55,302 nt of DNA from UBA4615 sp046046245 (lineage in GTDB: Bacteria > Pseudomonadota > Gammaproteobacteria > Burkholderiales > Burkholderiaceae_E): assembly GCA_046046245.1 (NCBI GenBank), contig JBJOKE010000084.1, positions 1 through 55,302 of the forward strand, written 5' to 3'. Positions within the stretch are counted from its first letter, which is position 1, and each line of letters begins with the position of its first letter. Below, in pieces: positions 26,470 through 34,442 of the stretch. The translations under genes and the position numbers were made by a program. The notes beneath the pieces are model-generated. The model ran no database searches, had not been told where the DNA came from, and worked only from the letters and a program-made list of their open reading frames with translations.

Positions 26470-27338
26470 GCGGCAAGGACGACGAGGTCGTCGGGATGGA
26501 CTTCCTGGAGACCCGCGGCCGCCGCTGGGTCACCGCCTACATCCCGATGGGGCTGTTCCTGTTCGTGCTGCTGTTCCCGTTCTACTGGATGGGCGTCACC
26601 GCCTTCAAGCCGAACGAGGAACTGCTGTCGCGCGAGGGCAATCCATTCTGGGTCTCGAACCCCACGCTCGCGCACTTCAAGAAGCTCCTGTTCGACACCG
26701 AGTACCCGTCGTGGCTGCTGAACACGATGATCGTGTCGATCGTAGCCACCTTCGCGTCGCTGTTCGCCGCGGTGTTCGCCGCCTACGCGATCGAGCGGCT
26801 GCGCTTCAAGGGCTCGAAGGGCACCGGCCTGGCGATCTTCCTCGCCTACCTGATCCCGCCGTCTATCCTGTTCATCCCGCTGGCCTTCGTGCTGCAGTCG
26901 CTGGGTCTGTTCAACACGCGCTGGGCGCTGATCTTCACCTACCCGACCTTCCTGATCCCGTTCTGCACCTGGCTGCTGATGGGCTACTTCCGCTCGATCC
27001 CGTTCGAGCTGGAGGAGTGCGCGCTGATCGACGGCGCGTCGCGCTGGGAGATCCTGATCAAGATCATCCTGCCGCTCGCGGTGCCGGGGCTGATCTCGGC
27101 CGGCATCTTCGCGTTCACGCTGTCCTGGAACGAGTTCATCTACGCGCTGACATTCGTGTCGGACTCGGAGATCAAGACCGTGCCCGTGGCGGTGGTGACC
27201 GAACTGGTCGAGGGAGACGTCTACCACTGGGGCCCGCTGATGGCCGGCGCGCTGCTGGGCTCGCTGCCGGTGGCGGTCTTCTATTCGTTCTTCGTCGAGT
27301 ACTACGTCGCCGGCATGACCGGCGCGGTCAAGGAATAG
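26466..27338 (+). CDS. Carbohydrate-type ABC importer permease (MalG-like)
   Basis: 290-residue permease with six spans. The N-terminus carries a cytoplasmic stretch of about 25 residues, then YIPMGLFLFVLLFPFYWMGV; the EAA loop reads ELEECALIDGASRWEILIKI followed by ILPLAVPGLISAGIF, and SWNEFIYAL is the usual MalG-type end-of-domain motif. It ends the sugar importer operon; hemH begins 93 nt further on with a separate promoter-like hexamer. Confidence 0.92.
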   Translation: MSGKDDEVVGMDFLETRGRRWVTAYIPMGLFLFVLLFPFYWMGVTAFKPNEELLSREGNPFWVSNPTLAHFKKLLFDTEYPSWLLNTMIVSIVATFASLFAAVFAAYAIERLRFKGSKGTGLAIFLAYLIPPSILFIPLAFVLQSLGLFNTRWALIFTYPTFLIPFCTWLLMGYFRSIPFELEECALIDGASRWEILIKIILPLAVPGLISAGIFAFTLSWNEFIYALTFVSDSEIKTVPVAVVTELVEGDVYHWGPLMAGALLGSLPVAVFYSFFVEYYVAGMTGAVKE

Positions 27339-27431
27339 CACCCGCAGCGCACGCCCCCGCGTACCGTTGACCGACTGCCGCGCACGGCCGAAGCCCGGGG
27401 GCGCCGGCGCGCCTTGGTAGACTGCCGGGCC

Positions 27432-28550
27432 ATGTCCCGTCCGTCCTCCCCTCCCGCCGTGGCCTTCGACCACGCGACGCGACCGCGCACGGCCGTGCTG
27501 GTGGTCCAGCTCGGTACGCCCGCGGCGCCGACGGCCGAGGCGCTGCGGCCGTATCTCGCGCAGTTCCTGGGCGACCCGCGCGTCGTCGAGATCCCCCGGC
27601 TGCTCTGGTGGCCGATCCTGCACGGCATCATCCTCAATACCCGCCCGGCCAAGTCCGCGAAGAAGTACGCGAGCGTCTGGACCGACGAGGGCTCGCCGCT
27701 GATGGTCCACTCGGTCCGCCAGGCGAAGCTGCTGCGCGGTGCGCTCGGCGAGCGCGGCCAAGACGTCGAGGTGGCGCTGGCGATGCGCTACGGCGAGCCG
27801 TCGATCGAGTCGGTGATGGAGGGCCTGCGCGCCAAGCACGTGACCCGCCTGCTGGTCCTGCCGATGTACCCGCAGTACTCGGCGTCGACCACGGCCACGG
27901 TGTTCGACGAGGTGGGGCGCGTGCTGCGCGGCTGGCGCAACCTGCCCGAGGTCCGCTGGGTCCGCAGCTTCCACACCGATGATGGCTACCTCGATGCGCT
28001 GGCCGCGCAGGTTCGCGCCGGCTGGGCGCGCGACGGTCGTGGCGAGCGGCTGGTGATGAGCTTCCACGGCGTGCCCCGGCGCACGCTCGAGCTCGGCGAT
28101 CCGTACCACTGCGAGTGCCACGCCACGGCGCGTCGGCTCGCCGAGCGGCTCGGGCTGTCGAAGGGCGAGTGGCTGGTGACCTTCCAGTCGCGCTTCGGCA
28201 AGGCCCAGTGGCTGCAGCCCTACACCGAGCCGACGCTGGAGCAGCTGGCCCGCGATGGCGTGAAGCGCGTCGACGCGGTCTGTCCCGGCTTCGTCGCCGA
28301 CTGCCTCGAGACCCTGGAGGAGATCGCGATGGAGGCGAAGGAGGCCTTCGTCGCGGCCGGCGGCGAGTCGTTCCGGTACATCGAGTGCCTGAACGAGGCG
28401 CCCGCCTTCATCGACGGGTTGGCGACCCTCGTCGAGCGGCAGCTCTCCGGCTGGCCGACGCGGGCGCTCGACGCCGAGGCCGCGGTGCAGCGCGACAGGC
28501 TGCTGGTCGAGCGGCGCGCGCGAGCCGTGGAGCTGGGCGCGCCGGGCTGA
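27432..28550 (+). CDS. hemH: Ferrochelatase
   Basis: 372-residue enzyme that inserts Fe(II) into protoporphyrin IX in the last step of heme synthesis. Conserved blocks: VVQLGTPAAPTAEALRPYL, the LPMYPQYSASTTATVFDEV segment, the catalytic-His motif VMSFHGVPRRTLELGDPYHC and the late VCPGFVADCLETLEEIAMEA, with the glutamate of that block. The ATG at 27432 lies 8 nt after TAGACT and has no ribosome binding site. hemH is normally near hrcA and grpE in this group; it is now flanked by two transporter blocks. hemL lies 26 kb away at the right edge. Confidence 0.95.
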   Translation: MSRPSSPPAVAFDHATRPRTAVLVVQLGTPAAPTAEALRPYLAQFLGDPRVVEIPRLLWWPILHGIILNTRPAKSAKKYASVWTDEGSPLMVHSVRQAKLLRGALGERGQDVEVALAMRYGEPSIESVMEGLRAKHVTRLLVLPMYPQYSASTTATVFDEVGRVLRGWRNLPEVRWVRSFHTDDGYLDALAAQVRAGWARDGRGERLVMSFHGVPRRTLELGDPYHCECHATARRLAERLGLSKGEWLVTFQSRFGKAQWLQPYTEPTLEQLARDGVKRVDAVCPGFVADCLETLEEIAMEAKEAFVAAGGESFRYIECLNEAPAFIDGLATLVERQLSGWPTRALDAEAAVQRDRLLVERRARAVELGAPG

Positions 28551-28562
28551 GGGCCGGGCCGC

Positions 28563-29735
28563 TCACGCGGCCGGGAACGTCCGGACGATCCCGAAGCCGA
28601 GACCCTCGGCGGCCGCCAGGTACACCGGTGTCGTCTTGAGCTCGTTCGACCGCCACCGCGTGCCGCGGACCGAGTCGAAGCGCACGCTGCCGTCGGGGCG
28701 GCGGGCGCCGTCGAGCAGGCCGCGCAGGAACGCCACGCCTTCGTAGGTCGACTGCCCGAGGGCGTTCAGTACCGGCGCCCGGTCGCCGAAGCGCGTCCAG
28801 TAGCGCTCCCGGAACGCGCCGTTGCGGTCGGTGGGCAGGCCTGCGAAGTAGCCCGAGGCGACGAACAGGCCCTCGCTGCCCTCGGCGCCCATCGCGAGCA
28901 GACCGTTCTCCTCGATCGCGCAGCCCAGTCGTGGCACGCGCTGCGCGAGCCCGCTGTCGGAGAACGCGCGGCCGAAGTCGATCGCGTCCTGGCCCACCAG
29001 CGACATCAGCACCGCCTGGGCGCCGCTCGCACGGATCGCATCGACCAGCTGCTCGGGATCGCAGCGGCCCAGCGGCACGAATGCGTCGCCCACGACCGAA
29101 CAGCCGCGCTCGACCAGCCGACGGCGGGCGAGCGCGTGGGTGCGGCGCGGCCACAGGTAGTCGTTGCCCACCAGGAACCAGCGCCCCAGGTTCCAGCGCT
29201 CCAGCATCCAGTCGAGCGCCGGCATCAGCTGCATTCCCGGCGTCTCGCCGATCGCGCAGACGTGCGGTGCGAGGGGGCCGCCCTCGTAGAGCGGCGTGTA
29301 GATGAAGGGCACCCGCGGGCCGCGCTCGCCGATCCGTTCGCGCACCGAGCTGGTGTGCATCCCGACGATCGCGTCGATGCCGCAGTCGTCGACGAGGCCG
29401 GCGAGGTCGGCCTCCACGTCCGGGGATTCGTCGCTCGCGTCGATCACGTGGATCCGCACCTCCCGGCCGCGCAGGCCGCCGTCGCGATTCCATTCCTCGA
29501 CGGCGAGCCGGGCGCAGGCGAGGCTCGACGCGCCCCAGAGCCCCGCGGTGCCTGACGTCGGCACGCAGAGCGCGATCCGGTAGGGATCGAAGTCGGAGAG
29601 GGCGCGGGTGGGGCGTGTCGCGGCGCGGGCCGAACCGAGCGCCTGGCCGGGGCCCCGTCGGCCCGGCATGAGCCGGCCCGGTCGCCGCGGGGCGACTGGG
29701 CTCGCCAGTGTCGGTCGCAACGCGTACCGCTCCAT
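28563..29735 (-). CDS. AmiC/UrtA-like amide-binding protein without signal peptide
   Basis: 390-residue protein of the type 1 periplasmic-binding fold, closest in pattern to AmiC and urea/amide receptors: YRIALCVPTSGTAGLWGASS, DGGLRGREVRIHVIDASDES, FIYTPLYEGGPLAPHVCAIG and FLVGNDYLWPRRTHALARR. The first ~50 residues are Arg/Pro-rich with no hydrophobic stretch, so it should stay in the cytoplasm. Pseudomonas AmiC is such a cytoplasmic amide sensor, acting through AmiR; no AmiR-like gene is here, so its partner is unknown. The ATG at 29735 follows GAGGAGG by about 10 nt; starts further in, such as 29669, are possible. It is convergent with hemH and divergent from the MarR gene that opens the amide cassette. 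Confidence 0.75.
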   Translation of the reverse strand: MERYALRPTLASPVAPRRPGRLMPGRRGPGQALGSARAATRPTRALSDFDPYRIALCVPTSGTAGLWGASSLACARLAVEEWNRDGGLRGREVRIHVIDASDESPDVEADLAGLVDDCGIDAIVGMHTSSVRERIGERGPRVPFIYTPLYEGGPLAPHVCAIGETPGMQLMPALDWMLERWNLGRWFLVGNDYLWPRRTHALARRRLVERGCSVVGDAFVPLGRCDPEQLVDAIRASGAQAVLMSLVGQDAIDFGRAFSDSGLAQRVPRLGCAIEENGLLAMGAEGSEGLFVASGYFAGLPTDRNGAFRERYWTRFGDRAPVLNALGQSTYEGVAFLRGLLDGARRPDGSVRFDSVRGTRWRSNELKTTPVYLAAAEGLGFGIVRTFPAA

Positions 29736-29926
29736 CGGGTCTGTCGCCTCCTCGCAGCCGCCTCGCCTCGCTCACGGGCGGCGCGGAGCATGTTCACCGA
29801 CCGGCGGTCGGCCGTCACCATGCAACGCAGCAGCGAAGGGTCATTCGCAAGCACGCGGCGTTCCACCTTCGGTGACCGTCCGCCGCGGCGCTGGATTCGA
29901 GGGCTGCGCGCCCCTAGAATGCGCGG

Positions 29927-30376
29927 ATGGCTTCGAACAGGCGCAAGACCGGTGCGCACGACGCACCATCGCTGGCAGCCCTGCTTTCCGAGGCGAGCCG
30001 GCGGGCCTCCGCCGATCTGGAGCGTGTCCTCGATCCCGAGGGGCTGCCGGTCGAGCAGTGGCGCGTGCTGGAGCGTCTCGCCGACGGGCGGGGCCGGACC
30101 ATGTCCGCGCTCGCCGAGGAGGTCGAGATGAAGCTGCCCTCGCTGTCGAAGCTGATCGACCGCATGGTGGGCAGTGCCCTGGTGCAGCGCGCCCAGGACC
30201 CGGGCGACCAGCGCCGCGTCCTCGTCTACGTCTCCGACATCGGACTCGAGAAGCACCGGCTGCTGCGCGGTCGCGTGCGGCGCACCCGCCAGGACCTCGA
30301 GACCCGTCTGGGCGACGAGCGCGGTCGCGAGCTGCGCCGGTTGCTCGAGGACTTCCTGCGCCACCCCGAGCGCTGA
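29927..30376 (+). CDS. MarR-family transcriptional regulator
   Basis: 149-residue winged-helix regulator. The core reads LPVEQWRVLERLADGRGRTM, then the recognition segment MKLPSLSKLIDRMVGSALVQ and the wing DPGDQRRVLVYVSDIG, typical of MarR. MarR proteins in aromatic or amide catabolism often respond to carboxylates or their CoA thioesters. The palindrome 160 nt downstream of its stop, over the next gene's promoter, is the obvious candidate operator. A TAGAAT ends 6 nt before its ATG and no Shine-Dalgarno is visible, so this gene may be leaderless. Confidence 0.9.
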   Translation: MASNRRKTGAHDAPSLAALLSEASRRASADLERVLDPEGLPVEQWRVLERLADGRGRTMSALAEEVEMKLPSLSKLIDRMVGSALVQRAQDPGDQRRVLVYVSDIGLEKHRLLRGRVRRTRQDLETRLGDERGRELRRLLEDFLRHPER

Positions 30377-30536
30377 GCGTCGCGACGCGGTGTCATCGGG
30401 ACGGGGGGGCCTGCGCGCGCAGCCCGACCCACGCACGGATCCGGCGCGGACATCACGTGCGAACATCACGCACGGATCCCACCCGTGCGTCGCACCCGGT
30501 TACCGCCGGGGGATAGACGTCCCGCGTTCCACGAGA

Positions 30537-30575
30537 TGTTTTCCATGGAAAACAAATTCCTTGACATGGAAAATA
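30537..30575 (+). promoter_or_regulatory. Tandem palindromic operator upstream of the SPFH gene
   Basis: The first site (30537-30554) is the perfect 18-bp palindrome TGTTTTCCATGGAAAACA. A second, degenerate copy (30558-30575) shares 12 of 18 positions, including CATGGAAAA, and is displaced by exactly 21 bp, two helical turns. The second copy covers the -35 hexamer. This AT-rich block stands out in the GC-rich surroundings. The adjacent MarR regulator is the likely ligand-controlled binder. Confidence 0.7.
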
Positions 30576-30590
30576 TCGGCTGACCATACT
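30561..30590 (+). promoter_or_regulatory. Sigma-70 promoter of the amide cassette
   Basis: Perfect -35 TTGACA (30561-30566), an 18-nt spacer and CATACT (30585-30590). It drives the SPFH gene and probably the importer genes behind it, and it is overlapped by the palindromic operator. Confidence 0.65.
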
Positions 30591-30624
30591 CGGACCGTTA
30601 GTCGGTACTCGGGGGTGAGTGCGC

Positions 30625-32253
30625 ATGGTCCTGCTGGCGTGGCTGTTGGGCATCATCGTCGCGATCGTCCTGATCGCGATCGCGGTGGTCTTCCTCAACC
30701 GCTTCTATCGCAAGTCCTCGCGCGACGTCGCGCTGGTCCGGACCGGCTTCGGCGGCCAGCGTATCGTCGTCACCGGCGGCTGTCTCGCGTTGCCGTTCCT
30801 GCACAAGGTCGACGAGATCAACATGCGGACCATCCGCATCGAGGTCCGTCGCACCGGCGAGAAGTCACTGATCACCACCGACCGGATGCGCGTCGACGCG
30901 GAACTCGAGTTCTACGTCCGCGTGCAGCCGAGCGCCGAGGGCATCGCGACGGCCGCCCAGTCTCTGGGCTCGCGCGCCTTCAACCCCGACGGCATCCGGA
31001 ACCTGCTCGAGGGTCGCTTCGTCGACGCGGTGCAGGCCGTGGCCGCGGAGCAGACGATGGATTCGCTGCACGAGAAGCGTGGCGAGTTCGTGCAGCAGGT
31101 CGCTGCCCTGCTTCGCGACAATCTCGCGCACTCGGGCCTGCAACTCGACTCGGTCTCGCTGACCCGCCTCGACCAGGCCGCGTTCGCGTCGCTCGACGAG
31201 AACAATGCCTTCAACGCGGTGGGGATGCGCAAGCTCGCGGAGATCATCGCGGTCAACAAGAAGAAGCGGGCCGAGATCGAGGCTGACGCCGACATCTCGG
31301 TCCGTCACACGCAGCTTTCCGCGACGAAGCAGCGGCTCGAGCTCGGACGCGAGGAGGAGGAGGCGCAGATCCGCCAGCGTCTCGACCTGGAGAAGGTGAA
31401 GGCGTCCAGCGACGCGGAGGCCGCGCGGGCGCGCGAGGAGGCGATGGTCGCGTCCGAGGCCGCCCGCATCGCGCGCGAGCGCGACACCAAGGCCGCGGAG
31501 ATCCAGAAGGCGCGTGAGCTGCGCCGGCTCGAGATCGAGGCGCAGCTGGGCTCGGAGATGCGCAAGGCCGACAGCGCGATCGCGCTCGCCGCCAAGCACG
31601 CCGAGGAGGCGCGCGCCCAGGCAGAGGCCGAGCTCGCCCGCACCCAGGTGATCCTCGCCCAGGAGTCGGTGCAGACCGAGCGCGAGCGCGCCGTGGCCGA
31701 CCGGTCCCGCGAGATCGCGCTCAAGCGCGTGCAGGAGGCGGGCGAGGTGGCCGAAGCCAATGCCGCCACCGAGACCTCGGTGCTGATCCTGAAGGCGAAG
31801 GCCGACGCCGAGGCGACGCGCACGCTCGCCGAGGCGGATCGTCTGAAGCGGCTCGCCGAGTCGGAGGGCGAGAAGGCGGTGATCGCAGCCCGGAACAGCC
31901 GCTCCGACGCGCTGATGCGGCTGGAGCTCGAGCAGTACCGGCTCGACAAGCTGCCCGAGATCGTCTCGCAGATGATGAAGCCGGCCGAGAAGATCGACAG
32001 CATCCGCATTCACCAGATCTCCGGCTTCGGCGGCACCGGCGCGAGCGGCGGCGCGGGCGGCGGCCCGGTGATCGACGCCGGCGGCGGCAAGCCCCCGGTG
32101 AACCAGGTGATGGACAGCATCCTGGGCATGGCATTGCAGCTGCCGGCCCTGAAGAGCATCGGCGAGCAGATCGGCGTGGACTTCTCGTCCGCGGTCGGAT
32201 CGGCCGCGCCGTCGCCCGCGCCCCGCGGCGGTCCCGCCGCGGGCGGGAGCTGA
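30625..32253 (+). CDS. Flotillin-like SPFH-domain membrane protein (YqiK-like)
   Basis: 542 residues. One N-terminal transmembrane helix (MVLLAWLLGIIVAIVLIAIA) is followed by an SPFH/PHB domain to about residue 200, then a long Ala/Glu/Arg-rich coiled coil to about 450 with flotillin-type repeats (RAEIEADADISVRH, RLDLEKVKASSDAEAARARE), and a Gly/Ala-rich C-terminus. Flotillin-like proteins scaffold membrane microdomains. I prefer the ATG at 30625 over the GTG two codons earlier because of the spacing from GGTGAG at 30614-30619. It is the first gene behind the MarR-type operator and precedes the amide importer by 85 nt. A link to the importer is inferred from position only. Confidence 0.88.
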   Translation: MVLLAWLLGIIVAIVLIAIAVVFLNRFYRKSSRDVALVRTGFGGQRIVVTGGCLALPFLHKVDEINMRTIRIEVRRTGEKSLITTDRMRVDAELEFYVRVQPSAEGIATAAQSLGSRAFNPDGIRNLLEGRFVDAVQAVAAEQTMDSLHEKRGEFVQQVAALLRDNLAHSGLQLDSVSLTRLDQAAFASLDENNAFNAVGMRKLAEIIAVNKKKRAEIEADADISVRHTQLSATKQRLELGREEEEAQIRQRLDLEKVKASSDAEAARAREEAMVASEAARIARERDTKAAEIQKARELRRLEIEAQLGSEMRKADSAIALAAKHAEEARAQAEAELARTQVILAQESVQTERERAVADRSREIALKRVQEAGEVAEANAATETSVLILKAKADAEATRTLAEADRLKRLAESEGEKAVIAARNSRSDALMRLELEQYRLDKLPEIVSQMMKPAEKIDSIRIHQISGFGGTGASGGAGGGPVIDAGGGKPPVNQVMDSILGMALQLPALKSIGEQIGVDFSSAVGSAAPSPAPRGGPAAGGS

Positions 32254-32338
32254 CGCGGGCCAGCCGTCCCGCCGGCGCCGGGCCGTTCCCGGCATCCGTT
32301 TCCACGCCGTTCCCTTCACTCGCCATCGGGAGAACCAC

Positions 32339-33562
32339 ATGGCCATCTCGCGTCGTACATTCCTCTCCGCCGCCGGAGCCTCCGGCGTGATCGCCGGCGC
32401 GCCCTACATCGCGCGCGCCCAGTCGGGTCCGATCAAGCTCGGCTCGGTGCTCGACAACTCGGGCAACCTCGACATCTACGGCAAGCCGATGGTGATGGCG
32501 ACCACGCTCGCGGTCGAGGAGATCAACGCCGCCGGCGGCCTGCTCGGCCGCAAGGTCCAGGCGATCCAGTACGACACGCAGTCCGACATCGCGCTCTACA
32601 CGAAGTTCGCGCAGCAGCTGGTCCGCGACGACAAGGTCGACGTGGTCCACGGCGGCATCACCTCCGCCTCGCGCGAGGCGATCCGCCAGACCTTCAAGCG
32701 CGGCAACACGATGTACTTCTACAACGTGCTGTACGAGGGCGGCGTCTGCGACCGCAACTGCTTCGTCACCGGCACCACGCCGGGCCAGGTGGTCGAGCCG
32801 ATCGTCGACCATGCGATGAAGAAGTGGGGCAACAAGGTCTACATCCTGGCCGCCGACTACAACTACGGCCAGATCACCGCGAAGTGGCTGCAGCACTACG
32901 TGAAGCAGCGCAAGGGCACGGTGGCCGACACCAACTTCTTCCCGCTCGACGTGTCCGACTTCGGCTCGACGATCGCGAAGATCCAGCAGGCCGGACCGAA
33001 CTGGGTGGTCTCGGCGCTCGTGGGCGGTGCGCACATGTCGTTCTACCGGCAGTGGGCGTCGTCGGGCATGAACAAGAAGATCCCGCTCGCGTCGACCACC
33101 TTCGGCGTCGGCAACGAACACCTCGCGCTGTCGCCGGCCGAGGGCGACGGCATCCTCATCGCCGGCAACTACAGCCAGGAAGCGCAGTCGCCGGCCAGCA
33201 AGGCCTTCCTCGAGAAATGGGGCAAGCGGTTCGGCGACACCAAGATCGTCCACGAGATCGCGGTCTCGCAGTACCAGGGCATCATGCTCTGGGCCGAGGG
33301 CGTCAAGAAGGCCAACTCGCTCAAGCGCGACGACCTGATGAAGGCGCTCGAGTCGGGGATCGCGATCGACGGCCCGACCGGCAAGGTCTCGATGGACGCG
33401 AAGACGCACCACGCGTCGCTCGACATCCACCTGATGGAGGTCAAGGGCCAGAAGCTCACCATCCTCGAGACCTCGAAGCAGCGGCCGCCGTCCGACACCG
33501 CGCAGTCGTGCGACCTGATCAAGAACCCGAACGAGAACAAGCAGTTCGAGGTCAAGGTCTGA
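32339..33562 (+). CDS. Amide/urea-type ABC importer substrate-binding protein
   Basis: 407-residue periplasmic receptor, type 1 fold, with twin-arginine signal MAISRRTFLSAAGASGVIAG and cleavage near ARAQS (about residue 30). Family patterns of urea/short-amide receptors (UrtA/FmdD/AmiC group): GKPMVMATTLAVEEINAAGG, VYILAADYNYGQITAKWLQH, and the FYNVLYEGGVCDRNCF segment with two close cysteines. It is paralogous in pattern to the cytoplasmic sensor at 28.6-29.7 kb, which may recognise the same kind of ligand. A GGGAG lies a few bases upstream of the ATG. It opens a five-part importer with two permeases and two ATPases. Confidence 0.88.
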   Translation: MAISRRTFLSAAGASGVIAGAPYIARAQSGPIKLGSVLDNSGNLDIYGKPMVMATTLAVEEINAAGGLLGRKVQAIQYDTQSDIALYTKFAQQLVRDDKVDVVHGGITSASREAIRQTFKRGNTMYFYNVLYEGGVCDRNCFVTGTTPGQVVEPIVDHAMKKWGNKVYILAADYNYGQITAKWLQHYVKQRKGTVADTNFFPLDVSDFGSTIAKIQQAGPNWVVSALVGGAHMSFYRQWASSGMNKKIPLASTTFGVGNEHLALSPAEGDGILIAGNYSQEAQSPASKAFLEKWGKRFGDTKIVHEIAVSQYQGIMLWAEGVKKANSLKRDDLMKALESGIAIDGPTGKVSMDAKTHHASLDIHLMEVKGQKLTILETSKQRPPSDTAQSCDLIKNPNENKQFEVKV

Positions 33563-33575
33563 CGGAGCCCGTGAC

Positions 33576-34442
33576 GTGGACTACGCCGGCGTCGTCGTTC
33601 TCGAGATCCTCTACATGATCGCCTTCCTCGCGCTCGCGAGCGCGGGGCTGGCGGTCGTGTTCGGGATGATGCGGGTCATCAACCTCGCGCACGGCGAGTT
33701 CGTGATGCTCGGCGGCTACACGACGCTCGCCTGCGTGCAGGCGGGCGTCAACGTCTACGTCGCGATGCTGATCATCGCGCCGATCGTGGTCGGGATCATC
33801 GGGCTGGTGATCGAGCGCCTGGTCATCCGCCACCTGTACGGCCGGATGATCGACACCATGCTCGCCACCTGGGGCCTGTCGCTGCTCCTGGTGGGCATCG
33901 TCACGCTGATCTTCGGCAGTTCGGCGGTCGGCGTGCCCACGCCGATCCCCGGCTACACGCTCGGCGCCTACCAGATGGGCGGCTACAACCTGTTCATCAT
34001 CGCGCTCGCCGCGGTGGTGATGGTCGGGATGTGGGTGGTGCTGCGCCACACGCGTCTGGGCCTCGTCGCGCGCGGCGCGATGCAGAACCCCGAGGTCGCG
34101 TCCGCGCTCGGCTACGACCCGAAGAAGGTCTACATGACCACCTTCGCGGTCGGCGCCGCGCTCGCGGGTCTGGCGGGCGGCGCGCTCGCGCCGCTGACCG
34201 GACTGCTGCCCTCCTCGGGCGGCGCCTACATCGCCAAGACCTTCATCACGGTGATCACCGGCGGCGCCGCGGTGCTGTCGGGCACGCTGACCGCGGCCAC
34301 GATGTTCGGCTTCGTCAACCAGGTGGTCTCGTTCGCGTCGACGCCGGTCATCGGCGAGATCGCGATGCTGGCACTGGCCATCGTGCTGCTGCGGCTGATG
34401 CCGCAGGGCATCACCGGACGGTTCTTCCGGAACTCGACATGA
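33576..34442 (+). CDS. Branched-chain/urea-type ABC importer permease (LivH/UrtB-like)
   Basis: 288-residue inner-membrane permease with about eight spans. It begins with a GTG at 33576 and reads VVVLEILYMIAFLALASAGL then the motif MMRVINLAHGEFVMLGGYTT, the LivH/UrtB hallmark. The ATPase-contact loop region is GLVARGAMQNPEVASALGYD. It starts 13 nt after the receptor gene, and its stop overlaps the next permease start (ATGA). Confidence 0.92.
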   Translation: MDYAGVVVLEILYMIAFLALASAGLAVVFGMMRVINLAHGEFVMLGGYTTLACVQAGVNVYVAMLIIAPIVVGIIGLVIERLVIRHLYGRMIDTMLATWGLSLLLVGIVTLIFGSSAVGVPTPIPGYTLGAYQMGGYNLFIIALAAVVMVGMWVVLRHTRLGLVARGAMQNPEVASALGYDPKKVYMTTFAVGAALAGLAGGALAPLTGLLPSSGGAYIAKTFITVITGGAAVLSGTLTAATMFGFVNQVVSFASTPVIGEIAMLALAIVLLRLMPQGITGRFFRNST

